Shown in pieces: positions 1 to 8,566 of a stretch of 34,265 nucleotides of DNA. This stretch comes from an uncultured SAR116 cluster alpha proteobacterium (GTDB lineage Bacteria > Pseudomonadota > Alphaproteobacteria > Puniceispirillales > Marisalimonadaceae), in NCBI GenBank assembly GCA_902542765.1, contig CACBVW010000014.1, forward strand, positions 1-34,265, read 5' to 3'. Made by a program: the position numbers and the translations under genes. Under the pieces are notes generated by a model, which worked only from the letters and a program-made list of their open reading frames with translations, ran no database searches and had not been told where the DNA came from. Every line of letters starts with the position of its first letter. Position 1 is the first letter of the stretch.

Positions 1-591
1 TTTAGATAATTCCAAAGCAGTTTCTTTTGCATTACCTTTTTGAGACAAAACATTAATAGCCCCTATTTGATATAATCTAGAGGCATCTATTTTACCTCCT
101 ATCATTGCCATTTCAGCAAGCATTTGACGTGGCATAGTTTCAGATAAGAATTTAGTTGCATTGCCATCAGGTGTTAATCCAATTTTAACATAAGCTAAGG
201 AAAAAAATGTATGTTCACTCATCACGACTAAATCACAAGCCATAGCTAATGAAACACCTGCACCAGCAGCTCCACCTTCAATAGCTGAAATAATTGGTTT
301 TGAGCAGTCATATATCGCTTGAATTGTTCCATTTAATTGACTTAACGCATTATATCTCTCATTTTCTGTCATTGATCTTCTCGTTTTGAGACCATTTAGG
401 TCACCACCTGCACAAAAGAAATCTCCTGCACCAGTGATGATAATTGAGTTTACATCCTTATTTTCTTCACCCATTTTGATCGTTGATTGTAATTCATCGT
501 GAAAACCAATGATCATTGAATTTCGTTTTGAAGGATTATTAATAGTTACTAAAAAAGTATTACCAATTAATTTATTTTCTATAATAGCCAT
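1..591 (-). CDS. Enoyl-CoA hydratase/isomerase family protein (3' end cut by window edge)
   Basis: Crotonase-fold enzyme acting on a CoA thioester, probably in fatty acid or side-chain beta-oxidation. The first 197 codons are present and the C-terminus lies beyond the left edge. The start is the ATG at 591 (MAIIENKLIG). The crotonase oxyanion-hole segment is clear at about residues 60-65 (CAGGDL), and the second glycine/alanine-rich loop EGGAAGAGVSLAMACD lies at about 105-120. The acidic residue of the GLTPDGN stretch (about 142) sits where hydratases usually carry a catalytic Glu, so hydratase versus isomerase cannot be settled. It is divergent from the glycerate kinase at 682, with a 90-bp AT-rich gap for both promoters. 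Confident for the superfamily, not for the substrate. Confidence 0.85.
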   Translation of the reverse strand, partial: MAIIENKLIGNTFLVTINNPSKRNSMIIGFHDELQSTIKMGEENKDVNSIIITGAGDFFCAGGDLNGLKTRRSMTENERYNALSQLNGTIQAIYDCSKPIISAIEGGAAGAGVSLAMACDLVVMSEHTFFSLAYVKIGLTPDGNATKFLSETMPRQMLAEMAMIGGKIDASRLYQIGAINVLSQKGNAKETALELSK

Positions 592-681
592 TTCATTCCT
601 GCACTTTAATTTATTTAATGATTGAATTTAAAAACTTATAAAGTCATTCTTTAAGAAACTAACTAAAATTGCAAATTTATT

Positions 682-1929
682 ATGAATTTTGAAAAATCAC
701 TCAAATTGATTATGAAATCTGCACTTGATGCAGCTAAACCAAGAGGTAAATTTAGAAATCTTCCTCAAAAGCCAAAAGGTAAACTGATTGTATTAGGTGC
801 AGGTAAAGCAGGTGCAAGTATGGCACAAGAATTCGAAAACACTTATGATGGTCCTCTAGAGGGTTTAGTAGTAACAAGGTATGGTCATTATACTAATACT
901 AAATTTATAAACATTGTTGAAGCCTCTCATCCCGAACCTGATAAAAATGGTTTATTAGCATCTAAAAAGATATTTGAATTAGCCACACAATCATCAAAAG
1001 ACGATCATGTAGTTTTTCTAATTTCAGGTGGAGCATCATCTTTACTTACACTGCCTGCAAAAGGTATTAGTTTTGAAGAAAAACAAAGAATAAATAAAGA
1101 ACTTTTACGTTGTGGTGCTCCAATAGATGAAATGAACATTGTAAGACGATCTTTATCTCAAATCAAAGGTGGTCGTCTTGCTCAAGCAATCTATCCAGCA
1201 AAACTTACAACTTATATGATATCTGATATCCCTGGAGATGACCCTGCATATATTGGTTCAGGCCCAACTATACAGGCTAGTGGCTTAAATAAAGATTCAA
1301 TTAAATTATTAGAAAAATACGAGATTTCAATTAATAATCAGTTAAAAGATATTATTATAAAGAACACATTACCAAAATTAAATAAATCTCCTGAATATAT
1401 GATTGCAACCCCAATGATGGCTCTAAAAAAAGCAGCTGAAGAAGCTAAAAAGCAGAATTTCATTCCTGTCATTATCTCAGATTCACTAGAGGGAGAGTCT
1501 AAAATTGAAGGTAAAAGGATGGCTGAGTTAGCAATGAAAATTAAAAAAGAAAAAAAATATCAAAATATTAACTTACAAAAACCAATATTACTTTTATCTG
1601 GTGGAGAAACTACAGTGACTGTTAAGGGTAATGGAAAAGGAGGTAGAAATACCGAATTTATGCTTTCAATGGCAATTCACCTAAAAAATACAAGTGGTAT
1701 AAATTGTCTCGCAATTGATACAGATGGGATAGATGGTATTGAGAATAATGCCGGAGCATATATCTCAGAGGAAACTCTAAAAAAAGCGTATATGAAAAAA
1801 ATAAATCCACTCAATTATTTAAATGCTAATAACTCCTATGAATTTTTTGAAAAAATAGACGATTTAATTTTTACTTCACCTACCTTAACGAATGTAAATG
1901 ACTTTAGAGCTGTTTTAGTTCAACCTTAG
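682..1929 (+). CDS. Glycerate 2-kinase, MOFRL family (GckA/TtuD type)
   Basis: Phosphorylates D-glycerate to 2-phosphoglycerate, feeding hydroxypyruvate, tartrate or serine-cycle carbon into lower glycolysis. Some family members are annotated hydroxypyruvate reductase (TtuD). The N-terminal DUF4147-type domain shows LGAGKAGASMA (about 38-48) and SGGASS (115-120). The C-terminal MOFRL domain shows SGGETT (306-311) and GKGGRNTEF (318-326). At 415 residues it is full length for the family. The start is the ATG at 682 with no clear Shine-Dalgarno. It stands alone on the plus strand and converges on the GST gene with only 9 bp between stops. A tartrate-dehydrogenase-like gene at 10138 could supply glycerate. 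Confidence 0.9.
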   Translation: MNFEKSLKLIMKSALDAAKPRGKFRNLPQKPKGKLIVLGAGKAGASMAQEFENTYDGPLEGLVVTRYGHYTNTKFINIVEASHPEPDKNGLLASKKIFELATQSSKDDHVVFLISGGASSLLTLPAKGISFEEKQRINKELLRCGAPIDEMNIVRRSLSQIKGGRLAQAIYPAKLTTYMISDIPGDDPAYIGSGPTIQASGLNKDSIKLLEKYEISINNQLKDIIIKNTLPKLNKSPEYMIATPMMALKKAAEEAKKQNFIPVIISDSLEGESKIEGKRMAELAMKIKKEKKYQNINLQKPILLLSGGETTVTVKGNGKGGRNTEFMLSMAIHLKNTSGINCLAIDTDGIDGIENNAGAYISEETLKKAYMKKINPLNYLNANNSYEFFEKIDDLIFTSPTLTNVNDFRAVLVQP

Positions 1930-1938
1930 ATTTACTCA

Positions 1939-2541
1939 TTATTTAGGAGCTGTTTCAGCAAAACCTAGAAGTTTTAATGAAACATTATTAAACCATTGAC
2001 TTATTTTTGGTCTGTTTGATTTCCAATCTCTAACATTTCTAAATGAAATGTAGTCAAGTGCAGTGGCTAAGGCAATGTTTGCCGCATCAAATCCTTTTGG
2101 GTTTGACCAGTTAATGATATCAATTTCCAAAAAATCTAATGTTTTATCTATTTTACCTAATTGTAAATCTAACCATAATTTTGAAGGTGTCTCTCCTCCT
2201 GCATATCTTTTTGAATAAACAACAAGAAGTGATGCATCAGTTAACCCTTCAGCAAGAGCTGATCTACTTAATATAATATCTCTTTCTGAACCATTTTCAG
2301 GTATTAATCCACCTCCTAATTTATTTAAGTGGTCAACAATTACTCTACTATCAAATAAAAAATCTCCGTCAGGTTTTAGTAATACTGGGATTTTTCCAAG
2401 AGGGTTTTTATCTCTTAATATGGTATCATTTTCACTTCCTGCCTCAACGAGTTCTAATTCATCTTGAATTCCAGCTCTATAAGCTGATAATAAAACCTTA
2501 CGTACATATGGAGAAGCTGGACTAAACGTTAATTTAAACAT
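1939..2541 (-). CDS. Glutathione S-transferase family protein
   Basis: Soluble GST-fold protein of about 200 residues. The thioredoxin-like N-terminal domain opens with MFKLTFSPASPYVRKVLLSA, where the SPxVRK segment is typical of bacterial beta/Zeta-like GSTs. NPLGKIPVLL carries the cis-Pro of the glutathione site, and DSRVIVDHL follows. The rest is the all-helical C-terminal domain. The start is the ATG at 2541: a strong GGAGG lies just before it. An upstream in-frame TTG at 2553 would use that same GGAGG as coding sequence, so I reject it. Substrate unknown; detoxification or dehalogenation are possible. A monocistronic gene is likely. Confidence 0.85.
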   Translation of the reverse strand: MFKLTFSPASPYVRKVLLSAYRAGIQDELELVEAGSENDTILRDKNPLGKIPVLLKPDGDFLFDSRVIVDHLNKLGGGLIPENGSERDIILSRSALAEGLTDASLLVVYSKRYAGGETPSKLWLDLQLGKIDKTLDFLEIDIINWSNPKGFDAANIALATALDYISFRNVRDWKSNRPKISQWFNNVSLKLLGFAETAPK

Positions 2542-2632
2542 TATAACCTCCAAAATTGATTTACTTTATAATATGAGATGATATTTAACCAGACATTTTG
2601 ATTTAATTTAATTTTAATTATAGTAGATATTT

Positions 2633-3712
2633 ATGAAGTATATGATTGTTACACAAACTTTTCCCCCTCGAACTGGAGGCATGCAAAATGTTATGGATTC
2701 AATTTGTAAAAGATTATCAATCAATAATGAGATACATATTTTCCCAGATCATTTTCTATCAAAAAAATATAGCGCTTCAAATTTCAATATTAATATTCAC
2801 AACAATTTTTCTCCAAAAATATTCAGACCATATGTCAAAAAAAAATTTTTAAAAATAATTTGTAAACATAATGATGTTATCATATGTGACAGCTGGAAAT
2901 CTTTAAATGCTATACCTAAAAGCATCAATAAAGTATATGTCTTTGCTCATGGACAAGAATTTTTAGGAAAAGAAAAAAAGCTTGAAAAAATAAAAAAATC
3001 TTTAAACAGAGTTTCTTGTATAATTTGTAATTCTCATTACACAGCTAACTTGATTAATAAATTAAAAATTTCAAACACCAAAAAAGTAGTTGTTCCTCCT
3101 ACTTATTCACTTAAAAAAATATCAAAAAATAAAATAAAATCTGCAGAGAAGTCAGAAGTAGTCTCTCTTTTAACAATTTGTAGACTGGAAAAAAGAAAAG
3201 GCATCCTTCCCGTATTAAGATGCTTATCATATTTAAATGCAAATAACTTATTGAAACCTTTTAAGTGGAATATTTGTGGTGAGGGGTTACAATTAGAAGA
3301 ATTAAAGGAAAATATTAAAAAATTGAATTTATCGAACAACGTATTCTTGGTTGGAAAAATAAACGGTAATTTAAAACAAAAATTTTTAGAAAGTTCTGAT
3401 GTTTTTGTAATGCCATCATATAAAGTGAAAAACTCTATTGAAGGTTTTGGTATTTCTTATGTAGAAGCAGCTGCTTACAAAATTCCGTCAATTGCAGGTT
3501 TAGATGGAGGAGTAACAGATGCTGTAATTGACTCAAAAACAGGTTGGTGTGTAGATCCTATGAATGAAGAAAATTTGGCTAATGTTTTAAAAGAAGCTAT
3601 AAATAATAAAAATTTAAGACAAAAATACGGACTTCAAGCTGAAAAAAATTTTTTAAAAAGTTTTTTAGGAGACAAAGTTTTCAGGAAATTCATGGATGCC
3701 ATTGGCATTTAA
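2633..3712 (+). CDS. Glycosyltransferase family 4 protein
   Basis: Retaining GT-B glycosyltransferase, probably cytoplasmic or membrane-associated, building a surface polysaccharide or glycolipid. The N-terminus has the acceptor-side TFPPRTGGMQN loop (9-19). The C-terminal Rossmann domain carries RLEKRKG (184-190; R and K contact the nucleotide-sugar phosphates) and the EGFGISYVEAAA motif (E270 and E278 form the E-x7-E pair). At 359 residues it is complete. The start is the ATG at 2633, with an in-frame alternative at 2642 and no convincing Shine-Dalgarno at either. Its last 48 bp overlap the 3' end of the convergent DUF952 gene. No sugar-pathway partner is adjacent, so donor and acceptor are unknown. 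Confidence 0.88.
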   Translation: MKYMIVTQTFPPRTGGMQNVMDSICKRLSINNEIHIFPDHFLSKKYSASNFNINIHNNFSPKIFRPYVKKKFLKIICKHNDVIICDSWKSLNAIPKSINKVYVFAHGQEFLGKEKKLEKIKKSLNRVSCIICNSHYTANLINKLKISNTKKVVVPPTYSLKKISKNKIKSAEKSEVVSLLTICRLEKRKGILPVLRCLSYLNANNLLKPFKWNICGEGLQLEELKENIKKLNLSNNVFLVGKINGNLKQKFLESSDVFVMPSYKVKNSIEGFGISYVEAAAYKIPSIAGLDGGVTDAVIDSKTGWCVDPMNEENLANVLKEAINNKNLRQKYGLQAEKNFLKSFLGDKVFRKFMDAIGI

Positions 3713-4012
3713 GTGCAAATTATAAGTCTTTTCTGCAAATTTTGTTTCTAAATTCCCGTAGTAATGAGGAAAAAGGTCACCATTTCTAGAAACTTCCCAT
3801 TTAAGATTATCTTGTATTTTTTTAGTGCTAAAGGAGATAACTAACAAATTTTTCTTTCCTCGAAAATGTTTTGTTACCGTTTCATTCAATTGTTTTTTTG
3901 TAGATAAATGAATGAAACCATCTTTATTATCGATTTCTGATCCGCCATAAAATTTATTTAAAATTGCTTTATCCCATTCATCTTTAGAACAGACTTTATA
4001 AACTAAATTCAT
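3665..4012 (-). CDS. DUF952 domain-containing protein
   Basis: A 115-residue protein matching the DUF952 family: an N-terminal VYKVCSKDEWDKA segment, the GFIHLSTKKQLNETV stretch (about 33-47) with its conserved His-Leu-Ser, and a C-terminal Glu/Phe-rich end. The biochemical role of the family is not established; by fold it has been compared with ADP-ribosyltransferase-like proteins, but I see nothing here that proves activity. It is the last gene of a minus-strand operon. Its ATG overlaps the stop of the dehalogenase-like gene in an ATGA (4009-4012), which suggests translational coupling. The 3' end overlaps the opposing GT4 gene by 48 bp. Confidence 0.75.
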   Translation of the reverse strand: MNLVYKVCSKDEWDKAILNKFYGGSEIDNKDGFIHLSTKKQLNETVTKHFRGKKNLLVISFSTKKIQDNLKWEVSRNGDLFPHYYGNLETKFAEKTYNLHLNANGIHEFPENFVS

Positions 4013-4932
4013 AATCTGTTTTCATTTTCTCTCATGAATTCTTTAATTAAGTTTATTAAAAGCTCTGGTTCATCTTCTTGAGAGTAATGACCAGCATTTG
4101 GTATTTCGACAACCTTAGAACCAGGAAAAAGAGCTTTAAAATCTCTTATGGCATAGTCTGGTTCAATTGCTTTATCTTTCATTCCATATGCCAAAATAGC
4201 TGGTTTCGAACATAAAGACTTAAGGTCACCTTGTTTAATGCCTTCTACAATATAAGGAACAATCCTATTTAATAGAGCATCTAATGGGAAATTAATAGCT
4301 CCTATACAACTTGCTCTATTAGGAAACTGAGATGAATAAGCATTTATCCATGTATCATTAATAATATTATTATTTGTAAAGTTAGGTATCTTCATAACAG
4401 AAAGAAGGGTAGATCCAAGTTCACCTAAAATACCGTCTAATGTTTTATCTTGATAATGTTTGTTTATCCACTGAAACCAAGGAGATAAATCTTTAGGTCT
4501 TTCTTCTTTGCTATAACCAAATAATGTATTAATTAAAACAAAACCTTTAACTTTATTAATATTTCTAATTGAATATGCAGCTGTTATCGGACCACCCCAA
4601 TCTTGACCAACAAACGTGATATTGTTTAATTTTAAATAGTCAATTAATCTACTCAAGTTTTCTACATGAGTTTTTAAAGTATATTCTTTATCTTGCGGAG
4701 TTTCTGATTTACCAAATCCCATCATATCTGGAACAACAACCCTATATGATTTTGATAATTCAGGTATGAATTTTCTATATAAATAGCCCCAAGTAGGTTC
4801 GCCATGAAGAAGAATAATTGGATTAGCCTGTCTTGGCCCCTCATCTACGTAATGCATTAGAAAATCATTTCCATCAAAAAAATTAGGCAGAAATGGCCAT
4901 GTTCCTTCGAATGTTTCTGATGCTTTTATCAT
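4009..4932 (-). CDS. Haloalkane-dehalogenase-like alpha/beta hydrolase
   Basis: Alpha/beta hydrolase close to the DhlA/DhmA haloalkane dehalogenase branch, which hydrolyses carbon-halogen bonds through a covalent ester on aspartate. Visible catalytic parts are HGEPTW (43-48), the nucleophile elbow GQDWGG with D111 and the adjacent halide-binding-type W112, an acid in GMKDKAI (D253) and the base in NAGHYS (H282). The Asp nucleophile, rather than Ser, separates it from esterases. At 307 residues it is full length. The ATG at 4932 has AGAAGG 8 bp upstream. It lies third in a four-gene operon behind the GAF gene. Halide release is inferred; an epoxide-hydrolase-like activity is the main alternative. 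Confidence 0.82.
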   Translation of the reverse strand: MIKASETFEGTWPFLPNFFDGNDFLMHYVDEGPRQANPIILLHGEPTWGYLYRKFIPELSKSYRVVVPDMMGFGKSETPQDKEYTLKTHVENLSRLIDYLKLNNITFVGQDWGGPITAAYSIRNINKVKGFVLINTLFGYSKEERPKDLSPWFQWINKHYQDKTLDGILGELGSTLLSVMKIPNFTNNNIINDTWINAYSSQFPNRASCIGAINFPLDALLNRIVPYIVEGIKQGDLKSLCSKPAILAYGMKDKAIEPDYAIRDFKALFPGSKVVEIPNAGHYSQEDEPELLINLIKEFMRENENRL

Positions 4933-4956
4933 TTATAAAACCTTCTGGAAATTGAT

Positions 4957-5268
4957 CTACATTTCTGTACTTGTCGCTTCCTTCTCATACGTAAAAGTAC
5001 AAACACCTACAAAGTTATTTTCCTTAAAAACCAGACTTCCTTTTAGATCCGCAATAATGTTCAGATAATTAGATTCAAAGCTTTTCAATGCATCTGGATT
5101 TTCAAATTTAATGGAAACATTTAGATCACCTGATTGACTGATGAAAATATTAAGACCTACAATATTATATTCACTTATTTTAGAACCAAACTTTTCAGAA
5201 CAAAAGGAGGCAGCCAATTTTGCTTCGCTTATAGATGTAAATTTAAAATTTAAAATTTTTCCAAACAT
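4957..5268 (-). CDS. Hypothetical protein (103 residues)
   Basis: Not recognised. A small soluble-looking protein with no signal peptide or membrane segment. The alternating beta and alpha pattern (GKILNFKFTSISEAKLAASF, then a hydrophobic strand NIVGLNIFISQSGDLNVSIKF) resembles a ferredoxin-like alpha/beta sandwich, but no motif supports a function. It starts 2 bp after the stop of the GAF gene. Its Shine-Dalgarno (AAGG) lies over the end of that gene, so it is probably co-translated with it. The dehalogenase-like gene follows after 24 bp. The context suggests a partner of the GAF protein. Confidence 0.7.
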   Translation of the reverse strand: MFGKILNFKFTSISEAKLAASFCSEKFGSKISEYNIVGLNIFISQSGDLNVSIKFENPDALKSFESNYLNIIADLKGSLVFKENNFVGVCTFTYEKEATSTEM

Positions 5269-5270
5269 TT

Positions 5271-6083
5271 TTAACCTTTAATTTGATCTAACATATTCAT
5301 AAGTTGTTCATTGTCAGATGAAAGATTTTTTATACGTTTTAATGTTCCTATGTTCAGGTTTAATTCTGATTTTAAATTCTTCCCTTGTGAAGTTAGTTCA
5401 AGAATATCATTCTTTTTATGAGCAATACCAAATTGCATTAACAACTCTTCATCTTCTCTTGAAATCTGTTCATTTATAATAAATTTTAAAATTTTAATTG
5501 CTTCTATTATTTGAAGGTTTTTAAAATTTCCAATTAATTTGTTTAATATATTAATTACAGATTCAGCAGTGCTTTTTCTTTGATTAACTTGTACTTCTAG
5601 TTGATAAGACAACTTCGAAGCCAAACCTTTTAATAATTTAATTTTGTTTTTTGTTAATCTTCTTACTCTATTATCACTTACACATAATGTTCCAAGAGTA
5701 TAACCATCTGAAGTAGTAACGGGAAATGCTGCATAGAACTTTACTCCAAAATCGACAACCGCTGGATGGTTCTTAAAACGATAGTCAATAGTCATGTCAT
5801 TGATAATTAAAGGTTCTGTTTGTTCAATTGCAAATTGACAAAGTGTTTGTTCTCTTGGCATTTCCATTGGCACTTCATCTGGAAAACCATCTCTTGCTAA
5901 AACAAACTGTTTTTCATTATCAATTACCCCAGTCCAACTTACCGGACAACCAGTTATTTCTTTTGCAAGAAAACAATAGATATCATATAACTCTTCTCTA
6001 CTTTCATCTAACACACCAGTTCTTTGAACTGCTTTAACTCTAAGTTCATCATTGGAAGGTATATTGGCTGGTTTAAAATTCAT
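5271..6083 (-). CDS. GAF-domain sensor protein
   Basis: A 270-residue cytoplasmic protein with one GAF domain at about residues 25-165, of the type found N-terminal in many sensor kinases and cyclases. Visible landmarks are CPVSWTGVIDNEKQFVLARDG, REQTLCQFAIEQTEPLIIND and GFxTLGTLCVSDN-like text (DGYTLGTLCVSDNRVRRLT). The region after about 170 is helical and carries no kinase, GGDEF, EAL or HTH signature, so this is a stand-alone sensor or adaptor. The start is the ATG at 6083. It is the first gene of the operon running to DUF952 (3665). A small-molecule or redox input is plausible but not shown. Confidence 0.8.
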   Translation of the reverse strand: MNFKPANIPSNDELRVKAVQRTGVLDESREELYDIYCFLAKEITGCPVSWTGVIDNEKQFVLARDGFPDEVPMEMPREQTLCQFAIEQTEPLIINDMTIDYRFKNHPAVVDFGVKFYAAFPVTTSDGYTLGTLCVSDNRVRRLTKNKIKLLKGLASKLSYQLEVQVNQRKSTAESVINILNKLIGNFKNLQIIEAIKILKFIINEQISREDEELLMQFGIAHKKNDILELTSQGKNLKSELNLNIGTLKRIKNLSSDNEQLMNMLDQIKG

Positions 6084-6213
6084 TTAGCATACTTTATTTT
6101 TGATTAGGATTTTGAAACGGTAATTTATACTAACTTTACAATTTCCATTCATCAAGTATCACTTATTATTAAATTAAAGAAAATAGTATAATGATTGATA
6201 AAAGTACTAAATT

Positions 6214-7383
6214 TTAAAATTCAAATATAAACAAGTAACCATAACTGACAATTATTGCTGGAAAAGCTGAGTAGATTGTAGCTATGAAGGCAGCTTTGGG
6301 GTGCAATGCAATTGCAGGAAACAAAGCATCACCGTCATTTGAAATTGCATTACCTATTTGTGCAGATAACGGTATTATACCATTTAGGTATAGAGTGGTA
6401 ACTAATATTTGTGGTCCACAACCGGGTAAAAAACCTATCAGAATAGCAATAAATGGAATTAATATATAATATGATTTAAAGATGATTTCTAAATTAAAAC
6501 CTCCAAAATGAACAGTTAATTCATAAGCAAGGAAAGCTAGAATCACCCAACCTGTTATAAAGTTGGTATCTGAAACAGTTCTTCTAATTATCTTTTCATT
6601 AGGTCCTGAAGGGCTATACTTAAAACCACTTATAATTGGTAAAATCCACATAATAAAACACAGGGAACCTGCAAAAAAGCCAAAAAATGTTATTGGATTC
6701 TCAATAAAGTTATTTGAAAAATAGGCATCAAGATCAATTTGAAAAGCTGATAAAATTCCAAAAATCATGCCTGGTATCATTAAGATTAGCCAGATTAAAT
6801 CTAAAGTTTTAGATGTTTTATACTTTGATGGTTTACAATTTAATCTAATCAAATCACAACCATTGATCTTCATGAAACTCTTCCCATGAATTGAATTAAC
6901 TAGTAAACCGGACACATATCCTACAAAAAAACCAACTAATAAAATTAATAATCCAGTTACTGGTTCTCTTGCAATTAACAAAAAAGCCGCATCACCCATT
7001 GTAGCAGTCAAAGCTGCAACAACAGATCCAAACGATGCTTTGCCTCTTGAGTATTGAGTTAACACAATAATTGCTCCACCACAGCCGGGGAGAGCTCCTA
7101 AAAAGGAACTTATAAAAACTTCTAATTTTGGTCTATTTAAGAGAATATTTTTTACATCAATTTTTAGATACTTTTCTAATGTAAAAAAAAGCAACAATGT
7201 TCCAGCCACAAAACTAGTAACACCTATGTAAGCATCAGAAACTGATGATTTTATAATTTCCCATGTCTGATTATCCATGTTAAAAAACAGATAAACTACA
7301 ACAAATAAAAAGAAATAACTAAATATTTGCTGATACCTGATAATAAATGGGTATATGGTAGCCTGTGATGAGTTATAATTCAT
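6214..7383 (-). CDS. Putative 10-TM metal exporter (ArsP_2-like; often called putative manganese transporter)
   Basis: Polytopic inner-membrane protein with about ten hydrophobic segments. It shows an internal repeat: LPGCGG (about 99-103) followed by TATMGDAAFL (126-135) in the first half, and LPGCGPQ (319-325) followed by NAISNDGDALF (345-355) in the second. This two-fold pattern fits the putative 10-TM heavy-metal exporter family (PF11449), for which manganese has been suggested. The metal is not deducible here. I start it at the ATG 7383 (MNYNSSQ), preceded by AGAGAA, not at the upstream in-frame GTG 7425. No metalloregulator is adjacent and I see no yybP-ykoY riboswitch upstream. Family confident, substrate not. 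Confidence 0.7.
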   Translation of the reverse strand: MNYNSSQATIYPFIIRYQQIFSYFFLFVVVYLFFNMDNQTWEIIKSSVSDAYIGVTSFVAGTLLLFFTLEKYLKIDVKNILLNRPKLEVFISSFLGALPGCGGAIIVLTQYSRGKASFGSVVAALTATMGDAAFLLIAREPVTGLLILLVGFFVGYVSGLLVNSIHGKSFMKINGCDLIRLNCKPSKYKTSKTLDLIWLILMIPGMIFGILSAFQIDLDAYFSNNFIENPITFFGFFAGSLCFIMWILPIISGFKYSPSGPNEKIIRRTVSDTNFITGWVILAFLAYELTVHFGGFNLEIIFKSYYILIPFIAILIGFLPGCGPQILVTTLYLNGIIPLSAQIGNAISNDGDALFPAIALHPKAAFIATIYSAFPAIIVSYGYLFIFEF

Positions 7384-7552
7384 GAATTCTCTATAAAATT
7401 TGTTTATGCACCTTATATTGCACACAGCATTGATGACGTCAATATACTAATAAAGTTAGACAAGGCTATTTTTAAAGTTTTTAAAATTTGTTTAGATTTA
7501 AAATATTTGATTTAAAATAAATTTTAATATGGTTATAAATATATAAATAAAA

Positions 7553-8521
7553 ATGAGAAACTGCATGCAAATTGATAAAGATACACAAGCTTTAATTAAT
7601 GAGCGTATAAAAAATAATGCACCTCCTCTTGAGAGCTTTACTCCGCAGGAGCTTAGAGCTTTAAGAGCAAAAATGGCAGAAACTCCTGAAGAGTTGAAGG
7701 TTGATATAACAGATGTAGAAGATTTCTCAGTTAATGGCACTCTTGGGACTATTCCACTTAGAAAATATTTTAACAAATCTTCTTATAACATTAATAATGA
7801 TAAGTTACCTTTAATAATATATTTTCATGGAGGCGGCTTTGTCATGGGTGATCTTGAAAGTCATGATTTGGTATGCAGGCATCTATGCAAACAAACTAAT
7901 GCAATAGTAATAGCAGTTGATTATAAACTTGCTCCTGAATACAAATTTCCATCCCAAATTACTGATACAAAAGATGCAATTACAGAAATAATAAAAAAAT
8001 CAAGTAAACTAAAAATTGATGAAAATAAAATTATTTTGTGTGGAGATAGTGCTGGTGGTGCTTTGGCAACTATTGGTACAATTATGTCAAGAGATAAAAT
8101 AATCCCTAGAGTACATGGCCAAATATTAGTTTATCCTTGGGTAGATATGACTATGTGCAGAAGATCAATGGATATAGAACTTGAGGGAATGATTCTTAAT
8201 AAAAAAACTATAAAGTATTTTGCTGATCATTATTTAAATTCTTATGAAGAACAAGTAGATTGGAGAGCATCTCCAATTTTAACACCTAACTTAGAAAACA
8301 TGCCAACAACTTATATTTTTGGAGCTGGCCTAGACCCTCTAGTTGATGAAGGTGATGCTTATAAAAGAAGACTTGTGTCTTTTGGAAATGAAGTTCATTA
8401 TCGTCTGTTCCCAGGTCAAATGCACGCTTTTGTGAGTAATTCTGTACAACTGCCAACAGCTCTGATATGCATAAAAGAAATGAGTGAGGCGGCTATTGCA
8501 ATATTTTCAAAGCTTAAATAA
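7553..8521 (+). CDS. Alpha/beta hydrolase, hormone-sensitive-lipase (HSL) family esterase
   Basis: Carboxylesterase of the HSL/GDSAG branch. HGGG (92-95) forms the oxyanion hole, GDSAGG (164-169) holds nucleophile S166, and D261 (GLDPLVDEG) and H291 (GQMHAF) complete the triad. At 322 residues it is full length with no secretion signal, so it is cytoplasmic. Such enzymes hydrolyse short acyl esters; the natural substrate is unknown. The start is the ATG at 7553 with an alternative at 7565; neither has a strong ribosome site. It is divergent from the metal exporter and converges on the FMN dehydrogenase. A 19-bp A/T palindrome follows the stop. Confidence 0.88.
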   Translation: MRNCMQIDKDTQALINERIKNNAPPLESFTPQELRALRAKMAETPEELKVDITDVEDFSVNGTLGTIPLRKYFNKSSYNINNDKLPLIIYFHGGGFVMGDLESHDLVCRHLCKQTNAIVIAVDYKLAPEYKFPSQITDTKDAITEIIKKSSKLKIDENKIILCGDSAGGALATIGTIMSRDKIIPRVHGQILVYPWVDMTMCRRSMDIELEGMILNKKTIKYFADHYLNSYEEQVDWRASPILTPNLENMPTTYIFGAGLDPLVDEGDAYKRRLVSFGNEVHYRLFPGQMHAFVSNSVQLPTALICIKEMSEAAIAIFSKLK

Positions 8522-8534
8522 TTAATAATTATTT
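8516..8534. other. A/T-only palindrome between convergent genes
   Basis: A perfect inverted repeat, AAATAATTA / TAATTATTT around a central A, overlaps the stop of the esterase gene, in the 45-bp gap before the convergent FMN dehydrogenase. It might act as a weak bidirectional terminator, but there is no G/C stem or strong U-tract and chance palindromes are common at this base composition. Confidence 0.3.
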
Positions 8535-8566
8535 GTATCAAGCCAAATTAAAAATTTTAATTGTAA

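Noticed and set aside
2542-2553. Upstream TTG start for the GST gene
   Set aside because: It would put the GGAGG ribosome site inside the coding sequence; the ATG at 2541 has ideal spacing.
7384-7552. Manganese (yybP-ykoY) riboswitch before the metal exporter
   Set aside because: I could not find the conserved loops in this short AT-rich gap; only a TGACGTCA palindrome is present, which is weak on its own.
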